A DNA stretch of 64,000 bases from Phlebopus portentosus (lineage: Eukaryota; Basidiomycota; Agaricomycetes; Boletales; Boletinellaceae), in assembly GCA_037892935.1 (NCBI GenBank), contig JAYXKI010000009.1, positions 124,001-188,000 of the forward strand, given 5' to 3'. Below, in pieces: positions 38,922-52,920 of the stretch (its first letter is position 1; each line of letters begins with the position of its first letter). A program made the position numbers and the translations under genes. A model generated the notes under the pieces. It was given only the letters and a program-made list of their open reading frames with translations, was not told the DNA's origin and ran no database searches.

Positions 38922-40846
38922 AGTAGCGATAGCGAAGTACTACCAGAACCTCTGGGGCAGTTAATATTCATCCATTCAGGTCATTTCGGTTCAACAAGTA
39001 AATGCGGGGATTGATAATGAAGCGTGCGTTAGGATCAAGCAAGCTTCTGGAATAAAACAGCCGTGCTGATCGCGCGAATACAGACGTGTACATATGGTGT
39101 GCGAACAACGCTGTTTCCAAGAAGAATTAGAAGCCAGTTTGACAGTGCAATGGCAGTGCCCTACGAGAGGATAAAGTGGCCAGCGCCAAGACGACCAAAC
39201 AAATTACCGAGAACACATAGGCGGATAATCTTTTGGCACAAGAACCCCGTGTGTATTCGATGTGGAGCATAACAAGGAGAGAAGATACGGAAGCGCGGCC
39301 TGGAGGCTTGCTCCCCGTCTCATGAGGTGTTGATTGTAAGACCTTGCAGTAGAATCAGGCCGAGTAAGGAAGAGAGTTCAGTCCGTAGAAATGGAAGTCA
39401 TGCCATCATCGTGTCTCACACGTTTCCTCTATCAAGAAGCCCTTCAGTGGGCTACTGGACGGCGAAAGAGCATTTCAGAATCGCAGCAAGGTATTTGCAC
39501 TCGAATCGGAAAGAGACTCAAAAAAAAATTGTTCCATGTCACGGGAATTCACAAGTGTGCTGAGAGATTCCCACGCGTAGGAGGTATCAAAATGCGTCGA
39601 TATCGATATTACATAACACGATATTACATTTCATTTTTTCCATCCTTTGTGATGTTCCTATCGAGACAGTTCACGCTGGAACGGTTCTCGTTACTAAAAC
39701 TTCCGTGAAGGTGAACTGCCCTAGCGTTCTTTCCGAAAGAGTGAATCGGACCGACTATTTTGTACACCTGGATGGTGGTGCGGCCGGCAGGCGCTCTGGT
39801 TCAAAAATTAGTTGATATGGTTGACTTCCATCTTTCATTGTCATACCAATCTAATCGAGCGGTCGTACTACAGTTTCGAACATATATGTGTAGCTCTGAC
39901 GTTGCCTCCCAGTTGGACTACTGCAGAACTTAGGAGATGGATTGTAGAGATCCGATCTTCCACTCGTACTGCCACGTCAGTAAGGACGGCTGACACTTTA
40001 TGAAGATATCGCTGAGCCTCTCGTGTGAGTGATACTTTGCCTTGCTGTCACAGCAAGTGCTCCAGTCATTGAATCCATTGTGTTCTAATGGTCTCGAAGT
40101 TCATCATTACCGTCTTCTTTGCTGTCAAAAATCCGTCAGGTGCGTCGTTCCTGCACGCTGTCAACTTTGTTTCTCAACGACTACTTGATGATCGATAGAG
40201 CTAAGACTTTATCAATCGGAAAGAGCACTTCTCCTTAAGGAGCGATCAAAATTTCTCTCCGAAGTCAGCGCATTGCTTGTGGGAAGCGTATAACTCAAAT
40301 CAAATCCGGCGATAAACGAAACGTCGAGTCACTTCTGCTCGTAGTCACTAAGAAATGTGTATTAAACATGCCTTTACATTCTAGAGAAATTGACAAATAT
40401 CTCCAGTGGCGTGGCGTATTTGGCTTCTTTTGAAAGATGTAACCAAATTTGAAACCGTCGTAGCTGCTATTTTTGTCACGAACAGTTCAGCCGCCGGAAT
40501 TTCTTTTGACATTTTTTGCTCCCCTATACTCTAGGTAACCGCACCTCTCTCTGGACCACCAACTGCTGGACCCAAGGTACCGTATGTGCGAAAACCTAAA
40601 GCGGTTCGGCGTCTCCGCTCATTGGTTCGTCCTTGCCAGCAGTACTCCGCAACGTTTGATCCCCCGCACTACAATTCTCAAAACTCGGAGGTCCTCCTGA
40701 CAACGGATTCAGCTAGGAAACATCAACAGTGCAAAAAGGAGGTCGAAGAAGTCTTCAATGTGTATAAATTGCAGTTGAATCGATCGGTGTGCATTAGAAC
40801 CTCGACCCGCCTCGTCCACGTTGTTCCACCTTCATTTTTTCTTGAA
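38922..40846. other. Intergenic 1.9 kb, no gene recognised
   Basis: Lies between the dead transporter and the GH16 gene. It should hold the former transporter promoter and the GH16 promoter. Open frames (for example 39391-39708 plus) are motif-free. A small palindromic cluster of ATATCGATATTACATAACAC type occurs near 39598-39625. Nothing else was recognised. Confidence 0.4.
40763..40768 (+). promoter_or_regulatory. TATA box of GH16 gene
   Basis: TATAAA about 80 bp upstream of the GH16 start codon, a spacing typical of fungal core promoters with a short leader. Confidence 0.4.
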
Positions 40847-42403
40847 ATGCTTCCTCTTGTTCACTCTCTTCTTTTCGCAGCCTCTGCTGGAGTCGCTTAT
40901 GGCTCGACGTACTCTTTGTCGGACAACATTGTCGGCAAGACTTTCCTCTCCGAATTTTCGCATCAAGCGATCTCTGACCCTACCCATGGTCGCGTGTAAG
41001 TGACTTTCTCGATTCAATGCTGACAAGATTGAAAACCCATTCTACGTGCAAATTTTAGTAACTACGTTAACCAGGCAACTGCGCTGGCGCAGAACCTCAC
41101 CTTTGCCACCGACAGCACTTTCGTTATTCGAGGCGACCACAAGGCTGTATTGAGCGCCAGTGGACCAGGTCGGAATTCCGTGCGCCTACAGTCAAACAAA
41201 CAATGGACTACCCACGTTGCAGTGTAAGCTTGATGTCGTTCTCCATCTGGACCATAGCTCCGTCTAAGACCGACCTCATGTCTATTTGATGCTGATGGTG
41301 GTGTTTTGGAACAGGTTTGATATGGTGCATATGCCACGTGGTTGCGGGTAGGCAGCTATTGTATTTTTGTCTGACGCAACGCACTGACTATAGACGCCTA
41401 GTACATGGCCCGCCGTCTGGGAAGTTGGTGATAACTGGCCTTACGGTGTGAGTAGCGCTCTCGGAAAGTCTCCGCTCCATGCTCATTTATTGCTATCTGA
41501 CTTTAGGGTGAAGTCGATATCGTTGAAGGAGTCAATGATGTCAGTCCGAACCAAGCTACGCTTCACACTGGGCCTGGTATGTTTAGTCTTCCACGTGGCA
41601 ACGTGATTAAATTAACTTTGAGCCTTCAAGGATGCACGATGTCTGGTCAAGTGCAAACTGGGTGAGCTAGCAACTCGACGCGCCCGCACCATAATAAACT
41701 GACTATTCTTCTATAGAACCACAGTTGGCACGGATTGCAATTCGTTTGACAACAATAACTCCGGTTGCGGTGTGAAGGTGAATAAGGCCAACAGCTACGG
41801 CCCGCCATTCGATAGCAACGGCGGAGGCTGGTACGCAATGGAAAGAACCAGGTCAGTACGGCATTCCGGTCTTTAACACCGAGCGGTTAACGAAAACACG
41901 TTTCTCCCGTTTAAGTTCACATATCAATGTCTATTTCTGGCCCCGTAATGATGGTTCCGTTCCGAGCGACGTCAGAAATGGCGCGTCCTCCATAAACACA
42001 GGAAACTGGGTAACTTTCTATTGCGGAATATCTTCACTATTTTAAACCTGATATCCTGCATGAAAATCAGGGAACACCTGTAGCGAATTTTCCAAGCAAT
42101 AGCTGTAACATCAATTCGGCATTCGGTCCAAACAATATCGTCATCAATTTGACATTCTGTACGTCTTTCATCATTATTATCGTCATATTCACTTCTGACT
42201 TTGTCTGTCAGGTGGAGACTGGGCCGGAGCTTCTTCCGTTTACGCAGCATCCGGATGTCCTTCTAACTGTGTTGGCAAGTAGTCTTGAAAAATTTGACGT
42301 ATGACCTTCTCCTGAACCGGGAATAATAGATTACGTCAACAACAACCCATCTGCATTCGTGAATGCTTACTTCCAATTCAACGCCTTGAGGGTATACACG
42401 TAG
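40847..42403 (+). CDS. Glycoside hydrolase family 16 (endo-beta-1,3(4)-glucanase-like), secreted
   Basis: Start MLPLVHSLLFAASAGVAYGS is a signal peptide. Exons join into a GH16 beta-sandwich: SEFSHQAISDPTHGRV, NYVNQATALAQNLTF, FDMVHMPRGCG, TWPAVWEVGDNWPYG, GEVDIVEGVNDVSPNQATLH, YAMERT, NVYFWPRNDGSVPSDV and LTFCGDWAGASSVYA, ending YFQFNALRVYT-stop. The catalytic motif is ExDxxE in GEVDIVEG, with nucleophile and acid/base glutamates. About ten short introns. Members of this basidiomycete group cleave beta-1,3 and mixed-linkage glucans in fungal or plant walls. No anchor or carbohydrate-binding module is seen, so it should be freely secreted. Confidence 0.9.
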
Positions 42404-42697
42404 AACCACGACACGTCACAAAAGCTGAAAACACTTATCGATTCTCACTTTTTTTTGCCCCTATTTAACATCTTGTCCTTCTGATCTCTCCGTGCGTTAG
42501 GGCTCTCCGGTAGAACTGAGATTATACATACTTATACACGTTGACACATAGCTATCCTGGAAGTTTGTATTTGTATTTGTCATTTGTATTGGAATATTCC
42601 AACGAAGTCATTTATTTAACGGTGACTCACGAATTTGCTTGACACGAAGAAAGGAGACGGACAAGTGGTTCTACGCAAATTGCCGGAAAGGGATCGT

Positions 42698-44297
42698 TCA
42701 ATCAACCAGATACAGAACCGTCACTGAACCGTCTACAGCTCCAAGCGCAATGCACCCACGGCTCTCAACGTAATCCATCGATGTCCATACTGTTCTTCCT
42801 CTGTCACCAGTGCTGAACAGCTTGGAACGACGCCATCCGAGCTCCTCAAGATTAGTACCGTCTCTCATCGGGCCAAGCCATATCGACGACCAAAGGTCTT
42901 GCGTTCTGGCCCCACTTATATCAACACCTGAGCTCACCCATAAGGAAGTCCCCGCAGGTCCTAGCGCAAGAGTCGGACAGCGCATAAATCCTCTCTTCGA
43001 GGCAACGGATGCTAGTTGAATTGGAGGAAACATGTATAAGGAAGGATCCGGATCTGGATCACCTCCCATTGGAATTATATAATACCTGAGGGAGTGAATG
43101 TCGGACATCCATGGATTCCCTTCTTCAGCTCGAATGACAACGCATATCGTCTCTTTCGAATAATCAGGATCATACTTCCATAGAGGTGCCATCGCAATCC
43201 CATCTATCCATCCGAATGAGCATGTCTTCAAGGGTCGAACCAGCGGTATAGCTTCTTCAGGCTTGTGTAAGACGACATTCGGGAATAACTCGATAGAACG
43301 AGAGCGGGCAACGAAAATGCCTTGATGGGCGAAAAGGACTTGCAAGCATTTATTATGCTTCAAAATCATTCTATGCATGAGTCGCATAGATTAAGCCTTA
43401 ATGAACAACCAGAAACGAACCTGAATAACGTTGTCTTGCTCCTCACTGCCTTTGAGAATGGCAAATTCACCGGTTTTCCAATTCATAATTTGAACCTGTG
43501 AGTATTCGTCGCTGGTGACCAGTACATCTCCATCTAATAGGACCGGATTGTAACTGATGTCAAGAGTCTTGATCGTTTCAAATGTGACTTCACGAGTTTG
43601 AGGAACTGGCCTGATTCTCTGGATTTCAATGTATCGCTTTCTAATGAAAACAGTCACATAAGGGTAACAGCATCAGCTTTGACTCACCTACCGTTGCGAG
43701 TAATTGTCTATCGACACAGCGATGAATGCATCATTCTCAAGATTTGCGTCGACTGCAATATCCTTGATGGTTGCTCCTCTGCAGAACCATTCTCCGACCT
43801 TTGTCGGAGAACCATTGTGAGCGAAGTGCAGATCCCAACAGCCGATCACTGGCCAGATACCCTCGGAAACAGCGATAATCCACTCGTTTTCTCGTTTCAA
43901 CACAAAGCGGACCGTTTGGAGTCCATTGAGGGGTCCGCCCACGAACGAGAGTGTACGACATGGTGAACGAGCTTTGTGACGCCACGCAGCTTCGAGAACT
44001 AGAGCGCGTCGTGTCCACTTTTCAAGCTCGGTAGAGTCAACATTGTCCAACGATTTGTGAGGAAATGGGAGGTCCTCATCAATGATGAACCGTCTGCATG
44101 CTTCTAGCCAGACGGATCGATATCGAGTGAGCTCATTGAAACGTCTGCATGTCTAGAAAGGTCAGCTATTAGATTAAACAGAAATATCTAAGCTATATAA
44201 GTCTTACCTGGCGAATCGAAAGAATGCACGGAACTTCCAAATGATGGATCAGGGTCAAGAGGATGTCTTCTGATAGGTCCAGGAGCCTTGTCCTCAT
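42698..44297 (-). CDS. F-box protein
   Basis: Start ATG at 44297 (MRTRLLDLSEDILLTLIHHL). Exon 1 and 2 together form an F-box at residues about 5-45: LSEDILLTLIHHLEVPCIL, SIRQTCRRFNELTRYRSVW. F-box proteins bind Skp1 and present substrates to an SCF ubiquitin ligase. The rest is beta-rich and repeat-like, suggesting a propeller: WIIAVSEGIWPVIGCWDLHF, IKDIAVDANLENDAFIAVSI, LDGDVLVTSDEYSQVQIMNW, GCIALGAVDGSVTVLYLVD-stop. Four or five exons joined by short introns. Substrate unknown; large F-box families of this form are common in Agaricomycetes. Confidence 0.7.
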
Positions 44298-44553
44298 CGG
44301 TGTTCAACACCATGTTTGGCTAAAGGCCGATCAATTTCGACTGTGAGAATTTGGCAGGCACGTGCAGGCGCCCCAGTTTCGATTCCCTCGGTGGCGCCAA
44401 TGGACGACATGATTTTATTTACAACTACAACTGCATTCATTTCTAGTGTAGTAATACTGTCCGAATCACAATCCTACTCTTCTGTTGGATGAAATTTACC
44501 ATATTTTCCTCAACCCACGGATCTGAGCACCATATTCCAGTGCTCGACGTCCT

Positions 44554-46528
44554 TCAATCCATTTCATTGACTCTGTAGCGGTTGAATATCAAGTCGCGGC
44601 TAAGCATTACCAGAGAAACGGGAGACGCACCTGCGTAAGTCTGAGGTACCACCATTCTCCGGAGTGGTTCGCTTTCAGGGTCTATCTCTCCCCATGTGAA
44701 TTTGAAGTCGTTAGTATGCTGTTCAGTCCCGGTTTTCACATCAATGACGTTCGCCTTCACAAATACGTGCTGAAGTACAAGCCAGTATGAGGATAATATA
44801 AAATTGAATAAAAGTCAAGACATACCACAACAGCAGGAAGTTCCTCTGTGCTAGTGTGTGTCACCTGGGAGGTGAGCTGAAGAACGGAGCCTATTGAGAC
44901 TGGACACTTGAACCCTATTCCATCCAAGGAAAGGAAACGAAGGCGCCGCTTTCTCGCGAAAACCGACGCCGTCGTAAAACCGAGCTAGAAAGTCCGATGT
45001 GGACCGCGTGTTGCTTGAGAAGAACAGCTATACTACTCACTTCGTAAGCTAATCTCACAAGGTAACCTGGGAAATATTTCGCAGACGTATTAGGTGACGG
45101 ATATTTAGAATCATAGAAAATGGAACAATTTTACCTCCGAAGACTTTCTGGTGTATACTATTCACTCGCCCATTAGAATGCGGACATAAATTACGCTGGA
45201 GTAACTGAACACGAACTTGCGCTCTTGTGGAAACATCAGCAATGTCTTCTCCAATTGCGTATCTGCCATTGGGACCTTTTCTGTGTCGCCTTGCGGTTGC
45301 AAGCTACTCAGATAAACATAATGCAGAGCCTGAGCCTCTTCGGACGACGGAGGGACTCGTGAAAGTGAACGTTGAAAAAGATACGTCTTACGTCTCTTAT
45401 GAACTATAGAATACATCCGTTAGTAAGTATAGTCTCCTGGGCATCTCATTACCTTCTCCTATAGCAACTAGAGCCTGTTCCTCTGGACTCGATACGATGA
45501 GAGGATTGACAGGCCGTGCCTTATGTGTCGTTGCGTCTCTGCATACCATAGAGAAGCGGCCTGACGGAAATCACTAACACTGAGAAGCATCGAGCAGTTT
45601 ATAACATACCCAACATAATGGTCTGCGCCTTGCCATCATGCTCCAGTGCCTCCATTTTTACAGCAATCTCCATGGAACTACGTCCGGTATAAATGACATG
45701 ACCGCCAAGACGAAGATTGCGAATTGGGTAGAGATTGGCCAGCATATCGAGCCTGTTCATTGTAAGCTCGACTTACTTGAACAAACAGAATTGCCACGGA
45801 ACAAACCTATCTACAGCGGCGGTGACAACGTAGAAGCCTCGCTCTTTGATTTTACCAACAGTCTCTGCTGCTGGGCCAAGCAAATGCTTATATGCAATCG
45901 ACCCGGCGAGCGAATCTAAGTGTTCCATGAGCTTTCCTGTGCGAATACCACCCCATGCGTTCACATATTGTTCGAGGAGTTGCTTATCGGAAGCGAATGG
46001 AAGGTCTATCTGCGAGTAGGAGTCATGCATATGACGAGGAGGAAGTTCGGCTGGACTCTGTGGAATCTGCATCTCGCGAACTGACTCAGATGCATCATGG
46101 ATAGAGTTTAGAAGCATCTCCGTCCATGGTCTACTGGAGCGGATCGGAAAAACCCTACAGGAAGAATAGAGTCCTCCTTGAGATATCGAACGAAAATAAA
46201 ACTGAATTATATTACGTGCGATTCCCAGGATCTGACCGCGAGCCTGGAAATGGACACGTAAGAGGCACAGGAAAGTCCTGCTAATTTGTACGACTCACGA
46301 ATCTGATCAAGAAGCCTATCTATAGTCGTCACGTCGTGGGTTTCGATTTGAGCTTCTTTGGCTTTTGTACTGGCTGATCCGAAATTCGGCACTTCTTGGA
46401 AACGGGGGCATGTATATGAGAATTGGCGACGGTGGCTACCTTGAAGAGTTCAGGACAAGAAGCTATCTGAAGGAAAACAAAGAGCATATACCAAGTAAAA
46501 TCGGGCGCTTCAGTGCTCTGGACAACAT
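44554..46528 (-). CDS. Acyl-CoA thioesterase, ACOT9-like double hotdog, mitochondrial
   Basis: Hydrolyses acyl-CoA to fatty acid and CoA. Start inferred at 46528 (MLSRALKRPILL), which after an intron reads VPNFGSASTKAKEAQ and suits a mitochondrial presequence. The first hotdog has MHDSYSQIDLPFASDKQLLE, YVNAWGGIRTGKLMEHLDSL, VTAAVDRLDMLA, IRNLRLGGHVIYTGRSSMEI. The second has HKRRKTYLFQRSLSRVPPSS then VFGGYLVRLAYELGFTTA and VHVFVKANVIDVKTGTEQ, ending RVNEMD-stop. This order (linker with RPVNPL, then a second N/HQ-type hotdog) is that of ACOT9-type enzymes. About ten introns. Divergent from TSC2 with 340 bp between starts. Confidence 0.8.
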
Positions 46529-46869
46529 GACTGGACGCTCGAAGTGACCGACGATCTTAGAAGGACCGCGTCAGAATAGAGAAGGACGCTAAGTATGGGT
46601 GATCGACGCTCGGGAGCAATCCCGTGACTCGTGGCCTAACCAGCGCTGAAACTTTGAGCTCTGACTTTGAACGGTGAACGCAACCTACTATACGTGATTT
46701 CTCAAAGCTATCTTCTTCCAGCAGCAACGTTGTGTTTATGTCAAAGTGTGAGAGGACCTGAAGAAGCAGAGACCAATCTGGAGCAGTTGTGATTCATGAA
46801 CGAAGACAACGTGCGGGAAAGTCTTCACAAGGTGAGTGTAGGTGCGACCTGGAAGCGGACGTTGAGCTC
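46529..46869. other. Divergent promoter between the thioesterase and TSC2 genes
   Basis: An alternative ATG at 46796 (MNEDNVRESLHK, followed by GTGAGT) may be a first coding exon of TSC2, but it does not join the next exon in frame. No other feature recognised. Confidence 0.35.
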
Positions 46870-49800
46870 ATGAATTTACTCTCTTGGCTTTGGAAAAGAA
46901 CTCGAAAACTTTTGTCGATGCCAATTCAAGAAAACTATGCCCCTGGAGCGTCAAGACCACGACCGCGCGCGAATACGAGTTTTGTTGCATGGCGTAGGAA
47001 CATGCCCGACGCTTCGACCTCCGGGTCGCTTGTCGCATCTCCCGCGGCACCCGTTCAGACTCTACCCATCGATACCCTTATCCAATTCCTGACTCCTCCT
47101 GCCGTTCCTTCTCCTCAGTATGCCCGGGCACTTGTTAACGCCATTTCGACCCAGACACCGCCACCACCCCCCGCCGTCCTGTTGCCCGTTCTCCTGAGTA
47201 TATGTTCCACGAATGCACCTCAATCGCTTCAGTCTGCAGGATTTGATGTCCTTGCGGTTTACTGCTCGTGCGGCGCGCCTCTCATGACGTCCGATAGAAT
47301 TGCCTTTTTCGACATACTACAATCGAGTGCAAGCGCACCGTGGATGCAGGAAGTTTGGGAATCTCGCTTGAAAGCCCTCAATGCTCTTATGTCATCCATC
47401 GAGGATACAGTCGGAAGGGAAAAGCAAGTACTAGATGTAATATCAAGCTGGCTGAGACAGGCAGTTGAAGACCACTGCTCCAGTGATACTGACAGACGGG
47501 AAAGAGAGCGTTCTGTACAGGTTCTCAGCGACGCGCTCATCGAGTGGTTTTCTCGTCTGGAGACTGCCGGACGCCTGGAAGACGATGATGTTTCACGACT
47601 GTTCGACTTCTATCATTCTTTGGTGGACTACGTCCTCCAATTACCTCAAGATGACTTGCCAAACTCACCTCCTACTCCTACCCCACAGACGCCTCAACGG
47701 GACAACAGTGCATCTTCGCGACACAAGCGGCATCCGTCATCACTTGCGAGCATACCATCCCCTTTATCACCGCACAGTTTCAATGTACGGACATCCCCGC
47801 ACCGTGGATCCCTTCAGCTTGTATCGACTATTTATCTTAATTTTCTGGACTCGCGATTAACTCGACTTCCGCCCTCCTTCTTACCAACCATCATGCCCAT
47901 GCTCTTTCGCATCCTTTCTGCTGTCATGTCACCACTCTCACCATTGTCCCCGAGCAGGCCAAATCCTAATCCGGTTGAGCATGCAGTCTTCAAGTTGCTC
48001 ACAGCACTCCTCACCGGGACTTACGCTAACACCTGCCTCATTCTGCTTAGGCGACATTTGCAGCCTGTAGCCGATGTGGACATTGATGCAAAAATCAGGA
48101 CTTCTCTAGGTGCAATACGTACTCTACGAATTCAGATTCGTACTGTTCTCGAGGATCAAATGGCTAAGCGTGTCCTAGAACGGGGCGCGTCATTATCCGC
48201 AACGCACGCAGGTACACCAGCGTCAACAATTGGCTTGGAAGACTATGTCATTAAACGTGCGCAGCGAGCTTGGGCGAAGGAGGGTGCTGCTTGGGATGCT
48301 CAGAAAGTCTCTTTCTTCCTCGTCAAGGCCATCCATGCATGGAATGACAAGAACCTCCCAATGGACAAAGAACGCATCTTCGAAGAAATTGGACATCTGT
48401 TAAATGATGTTCTGCAAGAAATGGATGATCGTTTGGATGATCAAGATTTTCCTCCCGACAAGGACGTGAAAGATCTCAGTGATACTGATACAGGCTCGGC
48501 TGTTGGGCGCGTGCTTTATGAACTGATAGCCTATGTTCAAACTCTTCGGTAAGCTATGCTTAAAAAGTATTCATTTAGTATGTACTGATAGCATTAAAGG
48601 AACGAGGATGAAACTCCCATGGCTCTATCGCTTAACCACCCGCAATCAGCCCAAAGTTCGTTCTTACGTGCGCTGGCGAATGTCTTCGTACACAAGGAAT
48701 CTCTTTCGTACCTGGATCCGCCGGTGTCCATCATCCTTCTCTCTGTAGTAGACCACCTGCAGGACACAGATTCGGAACGTATACCCTTGCTGATGGTCAA
48801 GCAGCATCAGCTTAAACCGACTTCTCCAGATTGGCTCGAGAATTGGACGAAGCTACTGCATAACGCGAGCTTATTCATGAAGAATCGGCCTAGGACAAGG
48901 CAAGCGGTGATCGCTACATTGCACTCGGTCTTCACGTTGGTCCGCGATATGCCGAAATATCGACGCCCGCTCATGGATAGCGTGTTTAATTTTTGGGCTG
49001 AGGTCGTCAAAAACAAAAATGAAGGCGCAGATGGGACCGATATATGGCGTTTACTCGGGGAGGAAGCGGTACTGAGGGCGACGGAGGACGATATCGAAGA
49101 ACTGTTCACTCCTATCGATGAAACTGCCCCTGACTTCTCGGCAGTCACCGTTCACAAAATACTTGCTACCATGTCTGCAGCGTCGACGTACTGCGAATGT
49201 GACGGGGAGGTGGAATTTTTCGTCAAACCAACGGAAATTTCGCCATCATCACCCATAGTTCCCGTAACTCCATCCAATACCGTAGTATCAAACGCTGCCT
49301 CACCAACTCTTCCGCGGATGCCCTCGGAGACACAGATGTTTACCAAGGACAGGGAGCAGGGCACCATGCAACAACAGATTTTATCATTGCTATCTCTCGC
49401 GACCTCTCGACACCAGAGTCAGAGCCAAATCCCACAAGTGTCTAGTCCTGAAGACACGCTTCTAACATCAGGACAGAGACTTGATCGGTCGCCATTATTA
49501 CGAGCCGGCCCGGATCTGATTTCCATTCCAATAGTCTGTCGTGGACTCACCGCTGTCACTGCTCTTAGCGAGGCATTCCAGCAGTTCGCATTTGTCGATA
49601 GTAAGATGACTCCTCGTCAGTCTCGATTAGCAATATTCGTCTTCGGCCAGCTTTTGCGCCTATTACGGACGGCGCAATGTCCTCGAGCACGTATCGCTGT
49701 TTTACAGACACTTACACGACTTCGGGCAGATCGAGATCATCGCGTTTACCTCACGCGGTCTCCTGTAGAAGATGAACGGCAAATCATGTCACTGTCGCGA

Positions 49801-52419
49801 CTGATAAGTAGAGTTCGAGAAGTGCCTTCGCCGAGCGCGCCTGGAGATGATGCGCGCGCGGATGAGCTCTTCATGGAACGGGCACGAGCGACACAGGTTT
49901 TCGAACGGGATGGAAGGAGAACATCTCGGGGTCGCGGAAGCAGGAAAGCGTCGGGAACTGTGTCCCGCAGTAGGTCTCGCGTTCCTGGTCGCTCAGCCCA
50001 GCAAATGCCATCGACCAATGTGAAACCTCGGGATCAGTTATGGGCAGAGCCAGATGTAGTCCCATTCTTGCTAGATAATGCCGGTAAAGGGAGCCAAATG
50101 CTCATAACATATGATCCCGCTGGACCCAACGAGACGGTCGTACTTCCTGTTTCTGACTATATGGACGAGCTGGTCGAGATAATCAAGGCCGAGCGAGATT
50201 GGGAAGTTTTGTCTTATGTTTTAGTGCATCTGCCGACTCAGCTCGCGAACAAGCACTTTTGGTGTGGTCCACGAGCGCGTGAATCGATAGCGAAACTGCT
50301 TAACGAACTTTGTCAGAGCATAAAAGCCGGTACTCTTGGAAAGTACATACCTCAGGAAGAGTGGCCAACGTTATCGAAGACTCGAGATGCTGTCGGTCTC
50401 GCTTATCACACTCTGACGGTATTGATCAGTTACCACTCGATATTCGACCCTACCCGACGCAAGGCTCTCATCGAGGTGCTCAGGATGGGCCTCAGTGGAG
50501 TGGGCGATACTGTTGTAGTCTGTATGCATGCACTCAACCTCTGCGCCTACGAGATGGAGACGACGGTGGTAAAGGAGCTGCCAAGTATCTTTGAGAAGCT
50601 CACTCAAATCGTCTCAAACCCGTCCATTGCTGTGCACATCCTGACATTCCTGGGCAACCTCAACTCCTTACCGAATATCTATTCTAACTTTACGGATGAC
50701 GATTTTAAGCTCGTATTCGCTGTTGCGCTACAATATTTGCAACATCATAATCGGCTGGAGACAGCCCGCGAGATGCCGTTTTCGTTATCTCAGCACCTTC
50801 GCATCTTGTCGTACTATGTCCTTTACTTATGGTTCTTAACGCTGAAGCTGGCAGATCGACCTCGCCATGTGCCATTCATTGTACGACAGTTGCTCCTTGC
50901 GAATAACGACGAGGATCGGAAAGAGATAGACCCTCCGACAGAAGTCGCCTTCGACCTTCTCGCGAGGTATACTTACGCGAACGCGGATCCCAAACCAGCT
51001 CCATCCCTGCTTGGTGATATTCTCTCTAATCCTTCAGGAGGCTTGTCAAGCAGCGACAACATACAGGAGAAGTCATGGATTATGGGTTACTCCATCGTAA
51101 CCGTGCGTCTCTTGGGGAAAGCCGGGTGGATGGAGGTCGTTACGCGTAGACCCTCGGGAACGACCAAATTCCTTTGCAGGACTGAGAACGTGCCACTGGT
51201 AGATCTTGGCGATGTCAATCCTGATATGTTTACCATTCCTGCTGGTCTGATGATGGACAAGGACCCACGATTATTACGCGAGCTTCGTGAGGCGTCCGAG
51301 AGTTCAGATGAAACCGGCCGCTCTAGCGAACTTTCACCAGTCAGTACATTATGTTTTATTGTCGCTATGACATCATTAATACCCTAACAGTCAAACGGAA
51401 CATGCGAACAGTTGACTGAAGTGTACGTACCTTCTGCAGAGGAGGACACCGCGCCTCAGCCAGACCCTGTGACTGGATACGTCTGGAGCGGATCTGCTCC
51501 TTCGCAGAGGCGAAAACGAGTTGATCTCGATCCCGGCTTCTTCTCTTTGCAGCTGTCCCCATACCCAGACACGACGAACCGGACTCCTCGCGGCAGGATC
51601 GTCCGCAACACAGATGCGCTCGCCTCTGTCATCCGGACTTTAGACCGCATTCCTGTCATTGACACCCACAAAGTCGGCATTTTGTATGTTGCGCCGGGCC
51701 AGACCGACGAGACGGAGATCTTGCGAAATGTCAGAGGCTCCCCAGCCTACATCAGGTTTCTCGAAGGTATTGGGCGGCTGATCAAGATTCGCGGCCAGCT
51801 CGATGTTTATACGGGTGGTCTTGACCCTGATGAAGATGGCGAGTTCGCATACGCGTGGTGGGACGATACAGCTCAGATTCTATATCACACTGCGACTATG
51901 ATGCCGAATCACGATCATGACAAGTTCGGCACCTTCAAAAAGCGGCACATAGGCAACGATGCGGTCCGCATCATTTGGAATGACTCCGGTCAGCCCTATC
52001 AGTTCGACACCATCAAAACGGATTTCCAGTTCGTAAACATCGTTATTGAGCCTCACTCACGAGGTGCAATTGCTGCCTACTCGAATAATCTGCACGAGAA
52101 CGAGTACTTCAAGCTGACCGTACAGTTAGCTGAAGGCATGGCGGAGTTCGCGCCCATCGGCGACTACAAAATCATCTCGGCACGGATGCTATCAATCTTC
52201 GTCCGCCAGCTCAGTATCGTCGCTGACTGGTACGCGTCGATTTTCAAGGACACGCTCCGAGGCACCGAAAGGAACGAAATCGTGACGAATTGGCGTGCGC
52301 GCCTGGAAGCCATTAAAAAGTTTGCGAATAGCACACCGAGCCCCTTTGACAACCCCGCGTCTCCTGAGCTGGGAATCATGGGGCTACAAACAGCTCTTGA
52401 TTTCACGCCTGGTTACTAG
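46870..52419 (+). CDS. TSC2: Tuberin (TSC2) homologue with C-terminal Rap/Ran-GAP domain
   Basis: Three long exons, about 1,800 residues. Exon 1 (start ATG 46870, MNLLSWLWKRTRKLLSMP; ATG 46918 is possible too) and exon 2 encode a helical-repeat tuberin N-terminal region with Ser/Pro-rich inserts and an Arg/Ser-rich stretch (RSRSRVPGRS). The tuberin block EKSWIMGYSIVTVRLLGKAG lies near the end of exon 2. Exon 3 carries the GAP domain: DTHKVGILYVAPGQTDETEI, GGLDPDEDGEFAYAWWDD, then KRHIGNDAVRIIWNDSG with the asparagine thumb in HIGND, and FDTIKTDFQFVNIVIEPHS. It should stimulate GTP hydrolysis by Rheb and so restrain TORC1. Only two introns (48550-48600 and about 51341-51390) in a 5.5-kb gene. 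Intact. Confidence 0.9.
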
Positions 52420-52920
52420 GTAACTTTTTTTTTTTTTCCGGCTTATTGCTCATTCATATATCATTTCCCGGACTGCATTGTTTTGGAAACTCAGCACTCC
52501 CTCACGGCACTTTTTATTATCGGGTTTTTGCATTTCTTGTCAAGTTACGAGCTGTATACTACTGCTTTAGTTCTGCAGTCACTCCCATCCCCGGACCACA
52601 AAAAATCCGCTCTCTGTAATCGTTATGCAAATGTACAGGAAGTGTATACGTTTCAAAATCAAAAGTAAAACAATTGGCACTAATATTTGCATAAAGCAAT
52701 TTTTTTAAACCTCGGGTGGGTCAGGTTCAGTACGCATGTCGTGCATGTCCCTTCTACATGAACAATCCTCGAAGGCTTGACTAGAGCTGACCGTGCTTTA
52801 CACGGCTAGAAAGCAATGCTCCTGCGTACATATTTCTGCTTGATCAGTTCATCATCTGACCAACGGACTTTGAAGTGAAAACGAGCTTGCGAAAACGCAG
52901 ACATGACCTTCTAGGCAGAC
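52420..52920. other. Intergenic, 0.5 kb
   Basis: 3' region of TSC2, starting with a T-run at about 52424-52437, and promoter of the hydrolase gene. No coding block recognised. Confidence 0.4.

Noticed and set aside
39391..39708. 105-codon open frame on the plus strand
   Set aside because: No motifs, overlaps another frame, lies in a promoter-like stretch.
46796..46831. Possible first coding exon MNEDNVRESLHK with GTGAGT donor for TSC2
   Set aside because: Does not join the next exon in frame with any nearby acceptor; an internal ATG at 46870 gives a simpler model.
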